Shown here: piece by piece, positions 1-8,514 of the stretch | Layout of the letters: each line of letters starts with the position of its first letter | Numbering within the stretch: position 1 is the first letter of the stretch | Assembly (NCBI RefSeq): GCF_009877425.1 | Contig: NZ_WXEY01000008.1 | Coordinates: 62,001 to 126,000, forward strand | Direction of reading: 5' to 3' | Length of the DNA stretch: 64,000 nucleotides | Source: Heliomicrobium undosum | GTDB lineage: Bacteria > Bacillota > Desulfitobacteriia > Heliobacteriales > Heliobacteriaceae | Translations under genes and position numbers: made by a program | Notes under the pieces: model-generated | What the model saw: the letters and a program-made list of their open reading frames with translations, nothing else | What the model was told of the DNA's origin: nothing | Database searches by the model: none

Positions 1-2282
1 GCCTGCTGGATGATCTCGTGCAACTGGTGCAGCGTCTGTTCCCCGGCCACCTCCACGTCGCGCGAGAGGCCTGGCGCTCCTTTTTGTTGCACACGGAAGC
101 GATAGATCGATCGTCCGGCACTGTCCGGAATGTCACCAGCGGCAGGATCGCCGGCTGTTCCTGCCGTGAGGATTGCAAGCGACCTGCGCAATAGGCGCAC
201 CACCTCTCCCAATGCTTCCCAACCCGCATCAGCGAGGTATGCATCCCAGGACAGTTCCCGCTCTTTTCGCCGCCGTTCAAAGTGCTCCCGCAACGGTTTG
301 ACGAGCCGGTCCTCGACCTCCAGGCAACCGAGCAGGCAGCAACGGTCCATTCCCAGCGGAAGCAGACGGGCGAAGAAGGACCGGCCCACCTCGGGGGGAT
401 CAAAGTAGCTATTCAGACGGAGTTCCCGTTCCTCATCACGCAACAAGTCCCGGAGGCGGCAGCAGCTTTCCGAGCGCCACTCGAGGACCCTGTACAGTCC
501 AAAAGGTTGATCTCGCCAATCCTGAAGCACCTCAGCCAGGCGGGGGTGGAGCAGATCGGGTTCGTGGCGCAGGCCGGGTGGGTGGCGATCCGACGGCAGG
601 GCCATGGCCAGGTATTCGAGTAGTAAGCCCCGGGCGAGCGAATTCGGGCGCAGCAGCAGTTCGGGAGAGGCGCCCATCCGGTTGCCCAGAAGAACGATGG
701 CCTGGGCCAGATCGGTCCGTTCACCGCCATCGAGCCACTCGCTCCAGGCGCGCAACACCTGGGACCAGTAAACCTCCGGCGCCGGCGGACCCTGGAGTTC
801 CTGTCGCCACTCCTCCGGCAGCCCAAGGCTCTCCGGGTTCAACACCGACACCGCCTTAACCAATCCCCGGCGCCAATCGTCAAAAGAATGGGCGTCGACG
901 CTGCGCAGACGCTCTGAAAAGGCCGGATACAGCCATAGGGGCAGTCGCCCCTGCTCCGTAGGCGGAGACGCCCGGTTGAAGAGGCGCCGCTCCCACAACT
1001 GGATGCGGCTTTCATCCTTGCCCAGGATGATCAGTTCCCCTCCTACAAGGAAGAAACTGCAACGGTGGTCCTGCCCTTCGTCGAGCAGGCTCTTCCAATG
1101 GGAAGGCCGCTCTTCCCAGTAGTAGTTGACCCGCAGGAGGGGAGCGAAAAGCTCCTCACTGCCGTCCAGATACCCGGTCACCCGGAGCAGGTTGCGCCTT
1201 ACGTCATAGACCCGGTACAGAAAGGGCTCACGCAGGCGCTTCAGCTTTTCGACCATTGTTAAGTTGTGCGGTTCCGATGCCTTGACCGTCTGGACCCACC
1301 AGTGCACTCCGGCGTGGTAAAGGGTAATTTCCAGTTGCGATTCCACACAGGGATGACCGAGAATGTCCAGGATCAGCGGCTTTTCGATGACAGAACTCTT
1401 GAGCCAACGGACGCTGTACCGGCGTGTCTCTTCCGAACGGCCGGAACGCGGCGCCATTTCCGGTAATGAACGCAGGTGGACATGCTCCGATTTCCAAGGC
1501 GAGATCAGCGCAACATTCAGCAAGTCCTCCACCAAAAAATCGACCGCCCCGCCGCCTCCTTGGACACCGGGCCGGCGCCCGTTATCCGGATCTTTCCGCT
1601 GCGCCATCCGCTGGCGCATACGGGCATGGATGCGCCAAGGCGCCAGGGGCTCGCTCACGGGAAGATCGACCTCTAGAAGACGCGCTTCTAGGGCCTGCCA
1701 CCAGGGGAGCCCATCGGGAACGCCGAGGGGACCCCGGAGCGCCCCTTCCAGCTCATAATCCAGGTTCTGCCAGGCATGGAGCCAGGTGAAGATCGTATCT
1801 TCCTGCGACATGCCGCGGGGACGGAGCTTTTGCAGCAACCTGCGGCTCTGTTCCGCCGAAAGCGCAGGCAGCGGCTGCAACCCGCCGATCAACCTGCCCA
1901 GTTCCGGCCACTGCTCACCGATGACGGTGAGGTTGTCCCTGCTGCCATCGATGGCCTGCCAATGCCGGATCAGCGACTGGACAGACTGCCCCATTTCCTC
2001 CCGGCTGACGGGAACCTCCTTGTTGAGTCCGCTTTCCCACTGCCATTCCTGCCGGCTCATCTCTTGCCAGAGCAGGAAAGACGCGTCAGCGGGATTGAAA
2101 CTCAATTGTCCCAGGCAAACCGTCAACGACTTGCCCCGGCCTTGCCAGGCGGCGCGAAAACAGAACACCGAATGGAACCAGCGGATTTCCCTCTGCGCAT
2201 AGGCGCCAATAAAGGCATGCCCCGTTATCCCTTCCCGGATTTCCCCCTTCCGGTTCAGGGAAAGGATGTTCGACTGGCTCAT
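1..2282 (-). CDS. Large protein with C-terminal pRiA4b ORF-3-like domain (partial)
   Basis: The frame opens at an ATG at 2282 and stays open for 760 codons to the left edge, so the C-terminus is missing. An AAGAAGGG ribosome site lies 10 bases before the ATG; a GTG at 2306 is an alternative start. The last visible stretch (about residues 725-760, YRFRVQQKGAPGLSRDVEV and following) resembles the start of the plasmid pRiA4b ORF-3-like (IS1096 TnpR-like) domain. The first 720 residues are rich in Trp, Arg, Glu and Leu, contain no membrane segment or signal peptide, and I do not recognise them. Codon use fits the neighbours, so the frame is real, but the function is unknown. A terminator lies just upstream, separating it from the ABC operon. 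Confidence 0.8.
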   Translation of the reverse strand, partial: MSQSNILSLNRKGEIREGITGHAFIGAYAQREIRWFHSVFCFRAAWQGRGKSLTVCLGQLSFNPADASFLLWQEMSRQEWQWESGLNKEVPVSREEMGQSVQSLIRHWQAIDGSRDNLTVIGEQWPELGRLIGGLQPLPALSAEQSRRLLQKLRPRGMSQEDTIFTWLHAWQNLDYELEGALRGPLGVPDGLPWWQALEARLLEVDLPVSEPLAPWRIHARMRQRMAQRKDPDNGRRPGVQGGGGAVDFLVEDLLNVALISPWKSEHVHLRSLPEMAPRSGRSEETRRYSVRWLKSSVIEKPLILDILGHPCVESQLEITLYHAGVHWWVQTVKASEPHNLTMVEKLKRLREPFLYRVYDVRRNLLRVTGYLDGSEELFAPLLRVNYYWEERPSHWKSLLDEGQDHRCSFFLVGGELIILGKDESRIQLWERRLFNRASPPTEQGRLPLWLYPAFSERLRSVDAHSFDDWRRGLVKAVSVLNPESLGLPEEWRQELQGPPAPEVYWSQVLRAWSEWLDGGERTDLAQAIVLLGNRMGASPELLLRPNSLARGLLLEYLAMALPSDRHPPGLRHEPDLLHPRLAEVLQDWRDQPFGLYRVLEWRSESCCRLRDLLRDEERELRLNSYFDPPEVGRSFFARLLPLGMDRCCLLGCLEVEDRLVKPLREHFERRRKERELSWDAYLADAGWEALGEVVRLLRRSLAILTAGTAGDPAAGDIPDSAGRSIYRFRVQQKGAPGLSRDVEVAGEQTLHQLHEIIQQ

Positions 2283-2310
2283 CGGTCGATTACCCTTCTT
2301 TCTCACCCAA

Positions 2311-2335
2311 TAAAAATGCCCCCGTGTGAACGGGG
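2311..2335 (-). terminator. Intrinsic terminator after the ABC exporter operon
   Basis: On the minus strand a CCCCG / CGGGG stem with a 6-base loop is followed by GCATTTTTATT. It lies about 135 bases past the permease stop and just before the gene starting at 2282. Confidence 0.6.
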
Positions 2336-2470
2336 ACCCAGAAAAACTTTTCTGAAGTTCTGTTGTGTCAATGTTTTCCAAGGTCCCGGAGCGCCAGACA
2401 TGCCCCCCGAGAGATACGGATTGTTCTTTTATACGCTATCCTATTCGCTGCGTCCCCTTGCATTCCTGCC

Positions 2471-3331
2471 TTACAGATCCTTTTTCTCAAAATAGTGGAC
2501 AGCCAAAGCCACGGCAGTGATCAGATAGGCCATCGCGTAGATGACCATGGCGCCGCTCGGCGGAGACGCGGCGCCGAAAGGACCCTGCGCCAGAGCGGCC
2601 ACCGGGGCGGCTTCCTGGACCGTCACAACCGTCATCAGTTTGCGAAAGAGGGCGTCGATGGGGATGACGAGACTGACAGTGATACCGATATCGACAAGGG
2701 CGGCTTTGTGAACGATGCTTCCGATCTGTTCCAAAAAACCGCCCACCGACGCCAGCACATAGAGGATCACCGTCACGATCCCGGCGGTCAGGGGACGCAG
2801 GAGGGTGCTGAAGAGCATGGCCGCCGCCAGCAACACCAGGGGCTGCAAGACAAAGAGGAATGCGCCGTAGAGGCCATGACCCGCGTCGAGCAAAGCAAGG
2901 GTCTTCCCGTTGTAGAACCGGTTCAGGAGCAGGATGCCGCCGTACAACAGCAGCCCAAATCCGGCGAGCATGGCGGCGTGGCCGGCAAACTTGCCCACGA
3001 TGACGGCCCGGCGGGTCAGAGGCTTCGATACAAGGGCATGGAGCAGCCCAGTTTCCACCTCAGTGGCGATGGCGCCCACGCCGGCGAGCATCGCCAGCAG
3101 GGTCATCAGGAACGAAGAGAAATAGAGGCCCGATCCCAGCAGTTGGTTGCCCACGATCTGGCGCAGCACCGGCTGCTGCCCTCGCAATGCCTGCAATCGC
3201 TCAAACTCCCGGGCAGCGAAATCAAGGCCGATGGCGTACAGCAGCAGGAAAAGCAGCGAGAGCAGGAGAGCCGCCAGGAAGACCTTCTTGCGGGCGGCTT
3301 CCTGAAAGGTGAGACGGGCAAGAATCAGCAT
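2471..3331 (-). CDS. ABC-2 type transporter permease
   Basis: A 286-residue integral membrane protein, the membrane half of an ABC exporter. The N-terminus (MLILARLTFQEAARKKVFLA) and the order of hydrophobic segments (about 18-35, 75-95, 112-135, 160-180, 185-205 and near the C-terminus) match the ABC-2/NosY-type permease fold with six helices. It starts three bases after the ATPase gene, so the two are translated together. The substrate cannot be told from sequence. The DUF4367-type secreted protein at the head of the operon suggests an envelope function, which is inference. Confidence 0.85.
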   Translation of the reverse strand: MLILARLTFQEAARKKVFLAALLLSLLFLLLYAIGLDFAAREFERLQALRGQQPVLRQIVGNQLLGSGLYFSSFLMTLLAMLAGVGAIATEVETGLLHALVSKPLTRRAVIVGKFAGHAAMLAGFGLLLYGGILLLNRFYNGKTLALLDAGHGLYGAFLFVLQPLVLLAAAMLFSTLLRPLTAGIVTVILYVLASVGGFLEQIGSIVHKAALVDIGITVSLVIPIDALFRKLMTVVTVQEAAPVAALAQGPFGAASPPSGAMVIYAMAYLITAVALAVHYFEKKDL

Positions 3332-3334
3332 GGC

Positions 3335-4288
3335 TCAGGCCCCCTCGACAAAGTGCAAGAATAAAGTCTCGAGGGATTCCACCTGCGTCGTCACCTCATG
3401 GACAGCCATTCCCGCCTCGACAAGCGCCTGAACAAGACGCGGCGCGGCGGGGCTCCCAGCGTCTACGGTGAAGACGAGTTCCTCCAACGCCATGCCGGCG
3501 GCCTTTCCGTCTTTTTCTGCATGGAGGCTTCGCTGGGAAACTAAGGGGAACCCTGCGGCGGAAACAGCCGCTGCCAGACGCTCCTGTGAGGCGCCGGCCA
3601 CGACAGCGCGGATCCGGCTCGCCTGCGCGGCCAGTTCCCGCCAGTCCCCCTGGTAGATGAGCCTCCCGCCCTTGATGATGGCGATTCGGTCACAGACCGT
3701 CTCCAGTTCGCTCAGGAGGTGGCTGTTTAGGAAGACCGTCACACCGGCATCCCGGAGCCTCGCCAGCAGTTCCCGGACCTCCTTGCGGCCGAGGGGATCG
3801 AGAGCCGATGTGGGTTCATCGAGAAAGATCAGTTCCGGATTCGGCAACAGGGCGCAAGCCAAGCCGATGCGTTGCTGCATCCCCTTGCTGTAGCTGCCGA
3901 CAGTCCGATCGGCCCATTCCTCCATCCCGACGAGCCGGAGCACCTCCGGCGCGCGCCGCGCCGACTCTTCCGGCGTCAACCCGTACAGGGCGGCGTGCAG
4001 GCGCAGCAAGTCCGCTCCGGTCAGCCAGTCGTGGTAACGAAAATTTTCCGGCAGATAGCCCACCTTGCGCCGGATATCCACATCGCCGAGGGGCTTTCCC
4101 AGGATGCGCGCCTGTCCCTCTGTGGGGTGGATCAGGCTGACGAGCATTTTGACCAGGGTGCTCTTGCCGGCGCCGTTCGGTCCCAGCAGACCGAAGAGGG
4201 CGCCGCGAGGGACCTGGAGGGAGATCTCCCGGCATCCTCCCGTTCCCCCGTAGGTCTTGGTGAGCCCCTCAGTTTCTATGGCAAACAT
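3335..4288 (-). CDS. ABC transporter ATP-binding protein
   Basis: A 317-residue ABC ATPase. Walker A GPNGAGKST is at residues 36-44, the signature SKGMQQR near 134, and Walker B LIFLDEP followed by TSALDP near 160. The C-terminal ~80 residues beyond the nucleotide-binding domain resemble the extension of CcmA/NatA/NosF-type exporters. It pairs with the ABC-2 permease 3 bases downstream and lies 84 bases after the DUF4367-type gene, most likely as one operon. It would power export or membrane-protein maturation at the cytoplasmic membrane; substrate unknown. Confidence 0.9.
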   Translation of the reverse strand: MFAIETEGLTKTYGGTGGCREISLQVPRGALFGLLGPNGAGKSTLVKMLVSLIHPTEGQARILGKPLGDVDIRRKVGYLPENFRYHDWLTGADLLRLHAALYGLTPEESARRAPEVLRLVGMEEWADRTVGSYSKGMQQRIGLACALLPNPELIFLDEPTSALDPLGRKEVRELLARLRDAGVTVFLNSHLLSELETVCDRIAIIKGGRLIYQGDWRELAAQASRIRAVVAGASQERLAAAVSAAGFPLVSQRSLHAEKDGKAAGMALEELVFTVDAGSPAAPRLVQALVEAGMAVHEVTTQVESLETLFLHFVEGA

Positions 4289-4372
4289 CCGTTTCTTCCC
4301 CTTTGCTTTGCGCGCTTTCGGATTGAGCCTGTCATTTCAAACCTGATTTTTTCCGCTTCTCGACAACGGCGG

Positions 4373-5236
4373 TTATCGCAGCGAGCGGGCCAACCGGACC
4401 GCTCCTTCCCTGTCCAGTTCCCCTTCCATCCGGTAGAGGATTCCGCTGTCGACCCAGAAGAGACAACTCTGCCCGCTGTGAACATTTTTCGCGAAAAGTG
4501 CTTCTGTTCCGCCGATGTCCACCTTTTCCATGCGTCCCTCAGCATAGGGCACAACCATCGTCCGCTGCCAATCATCGATGGCGGCCAACTGGCTCCGCAG
4601 GTCGGCTGGCAGGATCGGCAGATTGAGCAGTGACTTACGCAGAGCGGCGGCGTCCAGTCCCGGCGGGACCGTCATCTCGGGGCTGGCAAACTGGTCGAGA
4701 AGAAAGGCTTGTCCACCCTCTGCCCGTTCATAGACCAAACGCGCTCCGGCGGGTATGCCGACGCGAAAAGCTTTCCCCGATAAATCGGGCGGGATCAGGT
4801 CCTGCGCGCCGAGCCCCTCTAGCAGCCGGTTCACTTGATCCGCCTGGAGACGGAACTCAGCGAGGCCGCCCGTAAAGAGGGTCACCGTCTCAGCCCGCCG
4901 TAGACCGTTGGGGAGTTGGGAGGGCTGTTTTACGGCAAAGGGGAGTCGCTTTTGGGCCTCGCCAAGGGTGACAGGCAGGAATTCCGGTTTTTCAATGATC
5001 TCGACTGCGCCGAACTGCTGGAGATCCACCTCGCCCACGTGGGAACGGATCGTCTGTGCCATCTGGTCCAACTGTTCCTGGGTGATCTTTACCGCCTGCA
5101 TCCGCTGCACTCGGAATAGAGAGAGAAAATCGGCGGTCGCCTGCTGTACCGGCGGAAGCGTTAATGCGCTCGCCAGCAGGGCTGTAGCCGATGTGGCAAC
5201 CAGAATCTTTTTCCAGCGACTGTTAAGACTGTTCAT
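4373..5236 (-). CDS. DUF4367-type secreted or membrane-anchored protein
   Basis: A 287-residue protein starting at the ATG at 5236, which has AGGGGAGA 8 bases upstream; longer upstream starts lack a ribosome site. Residues 8-28 form an N-terminal signal anchor (KKILVATSATALLASALT) and the rest is soluble, hence probably outside the cell. The C-terminal ~100 residues, with a GGTEALF motif and a closing LFWVDSGILYRMEG stretch, look like the DUF4367 domain seen at the outer end of RsiX-like anti-sigma proteins. No sigma factor gene or zinc-finger anti-sigma domain is present, so an anti-sigma role is unsupported. It heads the operon with the ABC exporter. Confidence 0.75.
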   Translation of the reverse strand: MNSLNSRWKKILVATSATALLASALTLPPVQQATADFLSLFRVQRMQAVKITQEQLDQMAQTIRSHVGEVDLQQFGAVEIIEKPEFLPVTLGEAQKRLPFAVKQPSQLPNGLRRAETVTLFTGGLAEFRLQADQVNRLLEGLGAQDLIPPDLSGKAFRVGIPAGARLVYERAEGGQAFLLDQFASPEMTVPPGLDAAALRKSLLNLPILPADLRSQLAAIDDWQRTMVVPYAEGRMEKVDIGGTEALFAKNVHSGQSCLFWVDSGILYRMEGELDREGAVRLARSLR

Positions 5237-5343
5237 ATCAAGTTCTCCCCTTGTCGATTGGATAGAATGGACGTTGCCTGGCAAGACTTCCTTTAAAATC
5301 AATCTTTCGCTGTTTTTGCCGCGACTATGCATCGGTCATTGCG

Positions 5344-5383
5344 AAAAAAAACCGCCGCCAGCATGTTGACACGCTGGCGGCGG
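5344..5383 (-). terminator. Intrinsic terminator after the cation exchanger
   Basis: A perfect 11-bp stem (CCGCCGCCAGC at 5352-5362 with its complement at 5373-5383), a 10-base loop, and on the minus strand a run of eight T. It lies 29 bases past the exchanger stop. Confidence 0.9.
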
Positions 5384-5411
5384 CGACTTTTCTAAACTTG
5401 GCAACGTTGTA

Positions 5412-6485
5412 TTAGGCGAAGGCAAAGCCGATGGCGACGATGGCGTAGGTGGCCAGGAGCATGAGCCCTTCCAGCCAGTTGGTCTCGCCGTCTTTGCTGA
5501 TCGACTTGGCAATCCAGACGGAAAGCACCATGGCCACCAGTTCGAATTCGTTAAAAACCATGGTCATCGGCTGGCCGAAGATCAGGCCGGCCAAGACCAG
5601 CAGCGGGGCGACGAAGAGCGCGATCTGGATGCTGGAGCCGATGGCGATCTCTGTCGCCACTTCGATTTGATTCTTGGCGGCCATCAGGACGGCGCTGCTG
5701 TGCTCTGCCGCATTGCCGATGATGGGAATCAAGATGATGCCGATAAAAGCCTCCGGCCAGCCGAGGGTGGCCACGGTGTGTTCGAGCGAACCGACGAGCA
5801 CTTCGCTGGCGAGGGCGACGGCGATGGTGGAGATGACGAGAACGGCCAGGGCTTTCCGCTTCGACCATCCTTCGCCATGGTTGCCCTGTTGCGGACCCTG
5901 CTGTACGTCTTTCCCCGAGCCGGTCAGGGCGCCCGCTCTGGCGCCGGCATGGCGGAAGCCGAAGTAGAGCACCGCAGCGTACACAAGCAGGAGAATGACG
6001 GACACCCCGACAGAGAGTTTCACCGATGCGCCGTCGACAGCAGAATGGTAGTGCATAAAGAGGGAAGGCACCAGCATGGCGATTACGGCGAGCAGCAGGG
6101 TGGTGGCGTTGATCTTGGCTGTTTCCGTGCAGAAGCGCTGGACGCCGTGGAGCAAACCTCCGACAAGGACCGACAACCCGAGGACGAGCAGGATGTTGCC
6201 GATGATCGAGCCGATGATCGACGCCTTGACCACCTCCAGGTGGCCGGCTTTGAGGGCAAACAAAGCGATGATCAGTTCCGTCGCGTTGCCGAAGGTGGCA
6301 TTGAGAAAGCCGCCCAACTTGGGCCCCATATGTTCGGCCAGTTCCTCCGTCGCATGGCCCATGTACCCAGCCAGGGGCAGGATGCTCAAGGCAGCAGTGA
6401 GGAAGGCCCAGCCGCTCTCGGGATCGCTCCAGCGGAAGTAGACCATCAGCGGGAGTGCGATTAAGAGGTAACGTAGGTATTTCAT
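5412..6485 (-). CDS. cax: CaxA-type calcium/proton exchanger
   Basis: A 357-residue protein of the Ca2+:cation antiporter (CaCA) superfamily, CAX branch. About eleven hydrophobic helices are visible. The two alpha-repeats carry GNATELIIALFAL (about residues 66-78) and GNAAEHSSAVLMA (near 255), the paired GNA-E motifs that form the ion site. It should exchange cytoplasmic Ca2+ (or another divalent cation) for protons across the membrane. A histidine/glycine/glutamine-rich loop near residue 200 separates the halves. GGAGGGGA precedes the start. It is monocistronic, closed by its own terminator. Confidence 0.92.
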   Translation of the reverse strand: MKYLRYLLIALPLMVYFRWSDPESGWAFLTAALSILPLAGYMGHATEELAEHMGPKLGGFLNATFGNATELIIALFALKAGHLEVVKASIIGSIIGNILLVLGLSVLVGGLLHGVQRFCTETAKINATTLLLAVIAMLVPSLFMHYHSAVDGASVKLSVGVSVILLLVYAAVLYFGFRHAGARAGALTGSGKDVQQGPQQGNHGEGWSKRKALAVLVISTIAVALASEVLVGSLEHTVATLGWPEAFIGIILIPIIGNAAEHSSAVLMAAKNQIEVATEIAIGSSIQIALFVAPLLVLAGLIFGQPMTMVFNEFELVAMVLSVWIAKSISKDGETNWLEGLMLLATYAIVAIGFAFA

Positions 6486-6565
6486 CGAGTCCCCTCCGCA
6501 AGTGTTGATTCCAATCTATTTTACGGCATCTTGCCCGGCCTTTTCCAGCAAAGGCGCTGTTTCAT

Positions 6566-6602
6566 CATAAAAAATTTACGTGAGCCTGCGAAGAGGCTCA
6601 CG
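6566..6602 (-). terminator. Intrinsic terminator after the AprB-like gene
   Basis: An 8-bp stem CGTGAGCC (6579-6586) / GGCTCACG (6595-6602) is followed on the minus strand by TAAATTTTTTATG. It lies about 55 bases past the AprB-like stop. Confidence 0.8.
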
Positions 6603-6656
6603 GTTCCAAGCTTCGGTATATATTATCGGCGTTCCGGCGATATCCTTCGATTCTGT

Positions 6657-7076
6657 TCATGTTTCCACCGGGATTCGCCGGTTGAGCACCTCAAGCACCT
6701 TTACCCGCCCATCGGAAAAACGAATCGTCCACCGGATGGTATCTTTCCCCATACTCGCTTTTAGAATCGCGCCGTCCGTGCCATCCTCTCCGTTTGGCAG
6801 ACGCAAAGCCAGCGCGCCGCGTGGACAAACCTTGAGGCATGCCGTGCAGTCCCAACAGAGAGAGGGCTCCCGGTACTGTATTTTGCCGTCTTCCCCAGGC
6901 GTCAACAGGTTTCCTGGGCAGATGGCGGCGCACCGGTACCCTCCTCCACAACCATTGCAAAGTTCCCGGTCGATTAACACAACCACCGATACACCCACCC
7001 TTCCGGCGAAACGACGCGGCGACTTTGCCGCCGCCGCATCGGTGGTTCTCCCCATGTCGGGTTTAGCCGCGCCCAT
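6657..7076 (-). CDS. AprB-like two-cluster ferredoxin
   Basis: Up to 139 residues with two 4Fe-4S motifs: C40-C43-C49-C53 and C74-C77-C80-C84 (CWDCTACLKVCP). The C-terminal stretch DTIRWTIRFSDGRVKV closely follows the tail of adenylylsulfate reductase beta subunit (AprB), which wraps around AprA. It therefore belongs to the AprB family rather than to generic ferredoxins. No aprA or sat is in the window. It starts 7 bases after the APS kinase gene, so an electron-transfer role in sulfate activation or reduction is likely but inferred. The start is uncertain: ATG at 7076 has a weak ribosome site, and a GTG about 30 codons in (near 6987) follows GGAAGG. Confidence 0.8.
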   Translation of the reverse strand: MGAAKPDMGRTTDAAAAKSPRRFAGRVGVSVVVLIDRELCNGCGGGYRCAAICPGNLLTPGEDGKIQYREPSLCWDCTACLKVCPRGALALRLPNGEDGTDGAILKASMGKDTIRWTIRFSDGRVKVLEVLNRRIPVET

Positions 7077-7083
7077 TCCATAT

Positions 7084-7635
7084 CTACAGGTACCCCAGCG
7101 CCTCCAGCTTGCGGATGATACGCCGCGCGCTTTCTTCCGGGGTGGCCCGGTGTGTCTCCACGACCAACTCGGGATCGAGCGGTTCCTCGTAGGGTTCCGT
7201 AATCCCGGTGAACCAACGGATCCCCCCGGTCAGCGCTTTCTGGTAATGACCCCTAACGTCCCGGGCCATGCAGGTCTCAAGGGGCGCCTTGAGAAAAACC
7301 TCGATAAAATTGCCGCTGTGCTGGGCGCGCACATATTCACGCATCTCCCGGTAGGGCGAAGGAACAGCGGAAATGACAGACACTCCGTTGCGGGACAAAA
7401 GTTTCGCCAGGTAGGCCAGCCGCTTGATCTGGTTATACCGCTCCTCCCGGATCAGTCCTGATTCAGAAAACAGGTGCTCACGCACCTCGTCGGCATCAAG
7501 GATTTCTACTTTCCGCCTGCGTGCTTCAACCTCCGGCCCGATGATGTGGGCAAGGGTCGATTTTCCACTTCCCGACAGACCCGTCAACCAGAGCGTAAAA
7601 CCCGACTCTTTCTTGGGAACGGTTTGGTGAAACAT
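7084..7635 (-). CDS. cysC: Adenylylsulfate (APS) kinase
   Basis: A 183-residue P-loop kinase that phosphorylates adenylylsulfate to PAPS. The P-loop GLSGSGKST is at residues 19-27. AVPSPYREMREYVR and the FIEVFLKAPLETCMARDVRG region match CysC. The ATG at 7635 is chosen because GGAAGGATGGGGG lies just upstream and it fits the usual family N-terminus; an in-frame GTG at 7728 would add 31 unfamiliar residues without a ribosome site. It is followed 7 bases later by the AprB-like gene. No sulfate adenylyltransferase is nearby. Confidence 0.9.
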   Translation of the reverse strand: MFHQTVPKKESGFTLWLTGLSGSGKSTLAHIIGPEVEARRRKVEILDADEVREHLFSESGLIREERYNQIKRLAYLAKLLSRNGVSVISAVPSPYREMREYVRAQHSGNFIEVFLKAPLETCMARDVRGHYQKALTGGIRWFTGITEPYEEPLDPELVVETHRATPEESARRIIRKLEALGYL

Positions 7636-7777
7636 CGGACCCCCATCCTTCCGCCCCCGCAACACTGTCCATTCATACCCAGTCCTGTTGTTGACATACC
7701 GCAAAAAAGGTCCTGCGTTGTTCTCCACTGTATGCGCCGGGGCTGTCGCCGGTGACGATATGCTCTCTGTCCTGCTC

Positions 7778-8266
7778 CTACATATCGGAAGTGGACGTCA
7801 GCGAGTCATCTGCCCTCTGCTTGGTCTGGATCGGGCATTCGTCTTTCGCGCAAAAATTGCAATGAATGGTCATGTTGGCAATATCCCTTTTCTGCAAGAA
7901 AGATTCCGCATTATAAATTTGGACACGGAGGAGATTTTCCTTTTCCTCATTGGAACTGACAAATTCCACTCCGTACCGGAACAATTCTCCCTCTTCCCTT
8001 CTCCAGACGATCCGAGCGTTTTCCTTTAATAGGCCCGACAGCCGGGTGCGCAAATGCATGGTGAGTCCCGGATACTCTGTCGCTGTGGGAAAGCGCAGGT
8101 GTGACAGCAGTTGGGCGCCGCCTGGGCTGATGTTCACTACACAGAGATCAATGGCATCGCTCTGCCGGATTTGTCCGGCTCTATTTTCCACGGCCAGTCT
8201 GACCGTGGCGCATAAAGGTTTGTCTTGCAGAGACAACCGTTGATGTTTTCTTCGCTCTTCGCCCAT
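7778..8266 (-). CDS. PilZ-domain protein
   Basis: A 162-residue soluble protein. The N-terminal RRKHQR motif and, about 40 residues on, NISPGGAQL match the two c-di-GMP-binding motifs of PilZ (RxxxR and (D/N)xSxxG). A C-terminal cysteine cluster (C-x2-C-x4-C near residues 138-145) is unusual for PilZ and might bind metal. GGAGG lies 8 bases before the ATG. It is probably a c-di-GMP effector; the output is unknown. The downstream cysC gene is 142 bases away, so co-transcription is uncertain. Confidence 0.8.
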   Translation of the reverse strand: MGEERRKHQRLSLQDKPLCATVRLAVENRAGQIRQSDAIDLCVVNISPGGAQLLSHLRFPTATEYPGLTMHLRTRLSGLLKENARIVWRREEGELFRYGVEFVSSNEEKENLLRVQIYNAESFLQKRDIANMTIHCNFCAKDECPIQTKQRADDSLTSTSDM

Positions 8267-8390
8267 CGCATGATCCTCCGCCTTCGCCGCTACGTAATCC
8301 AGCCCACCATATTACATCCTGATTTTCCCTTTTCTAATATTAATACTGGAGCAATGCCTTTTCGTCAACGAAAATCTATGCCACCAAAAG

Positions 8391-8443
8391 AAAAAAATCC
8401 CCCTTTCAGGTCCGGTAAGGAAAATCGGCCTGAAAAGGGGGAT
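8391..8443 (-). terminator. Intrinsic terminator after larE
   Basis: CCCCCTTTCAGG (8399-8410) pairs with CCTGAAAAGGGGG (8429-8441) around an 18-base loop, followed on the minus strand by ATTTTTTT. It lies about 75 bases past the larE stop. Confidence 0.85.
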
Positions 8444-8514
8444 TTGTCTTGTCTACATCCGTCTTCGTCGATTACATGTTTCGTCTGTAACGTCCAACAA
8501 CAAATCGGTTCGGT

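Noticed and set aside
1776-2495. A 239-codon plus-strand frame and others in 130-1800
   Set aside because: They lie opposite the long minus-strand frame ending in a pRiA4b ORF-3-like domain, which has better composition and a recognisable domain.
7636-7728. 31-residue N-terminal extension of APS kinase
   Set aside because: The GTG at 7728 has no ribosome site and the residues do not resemble the family.
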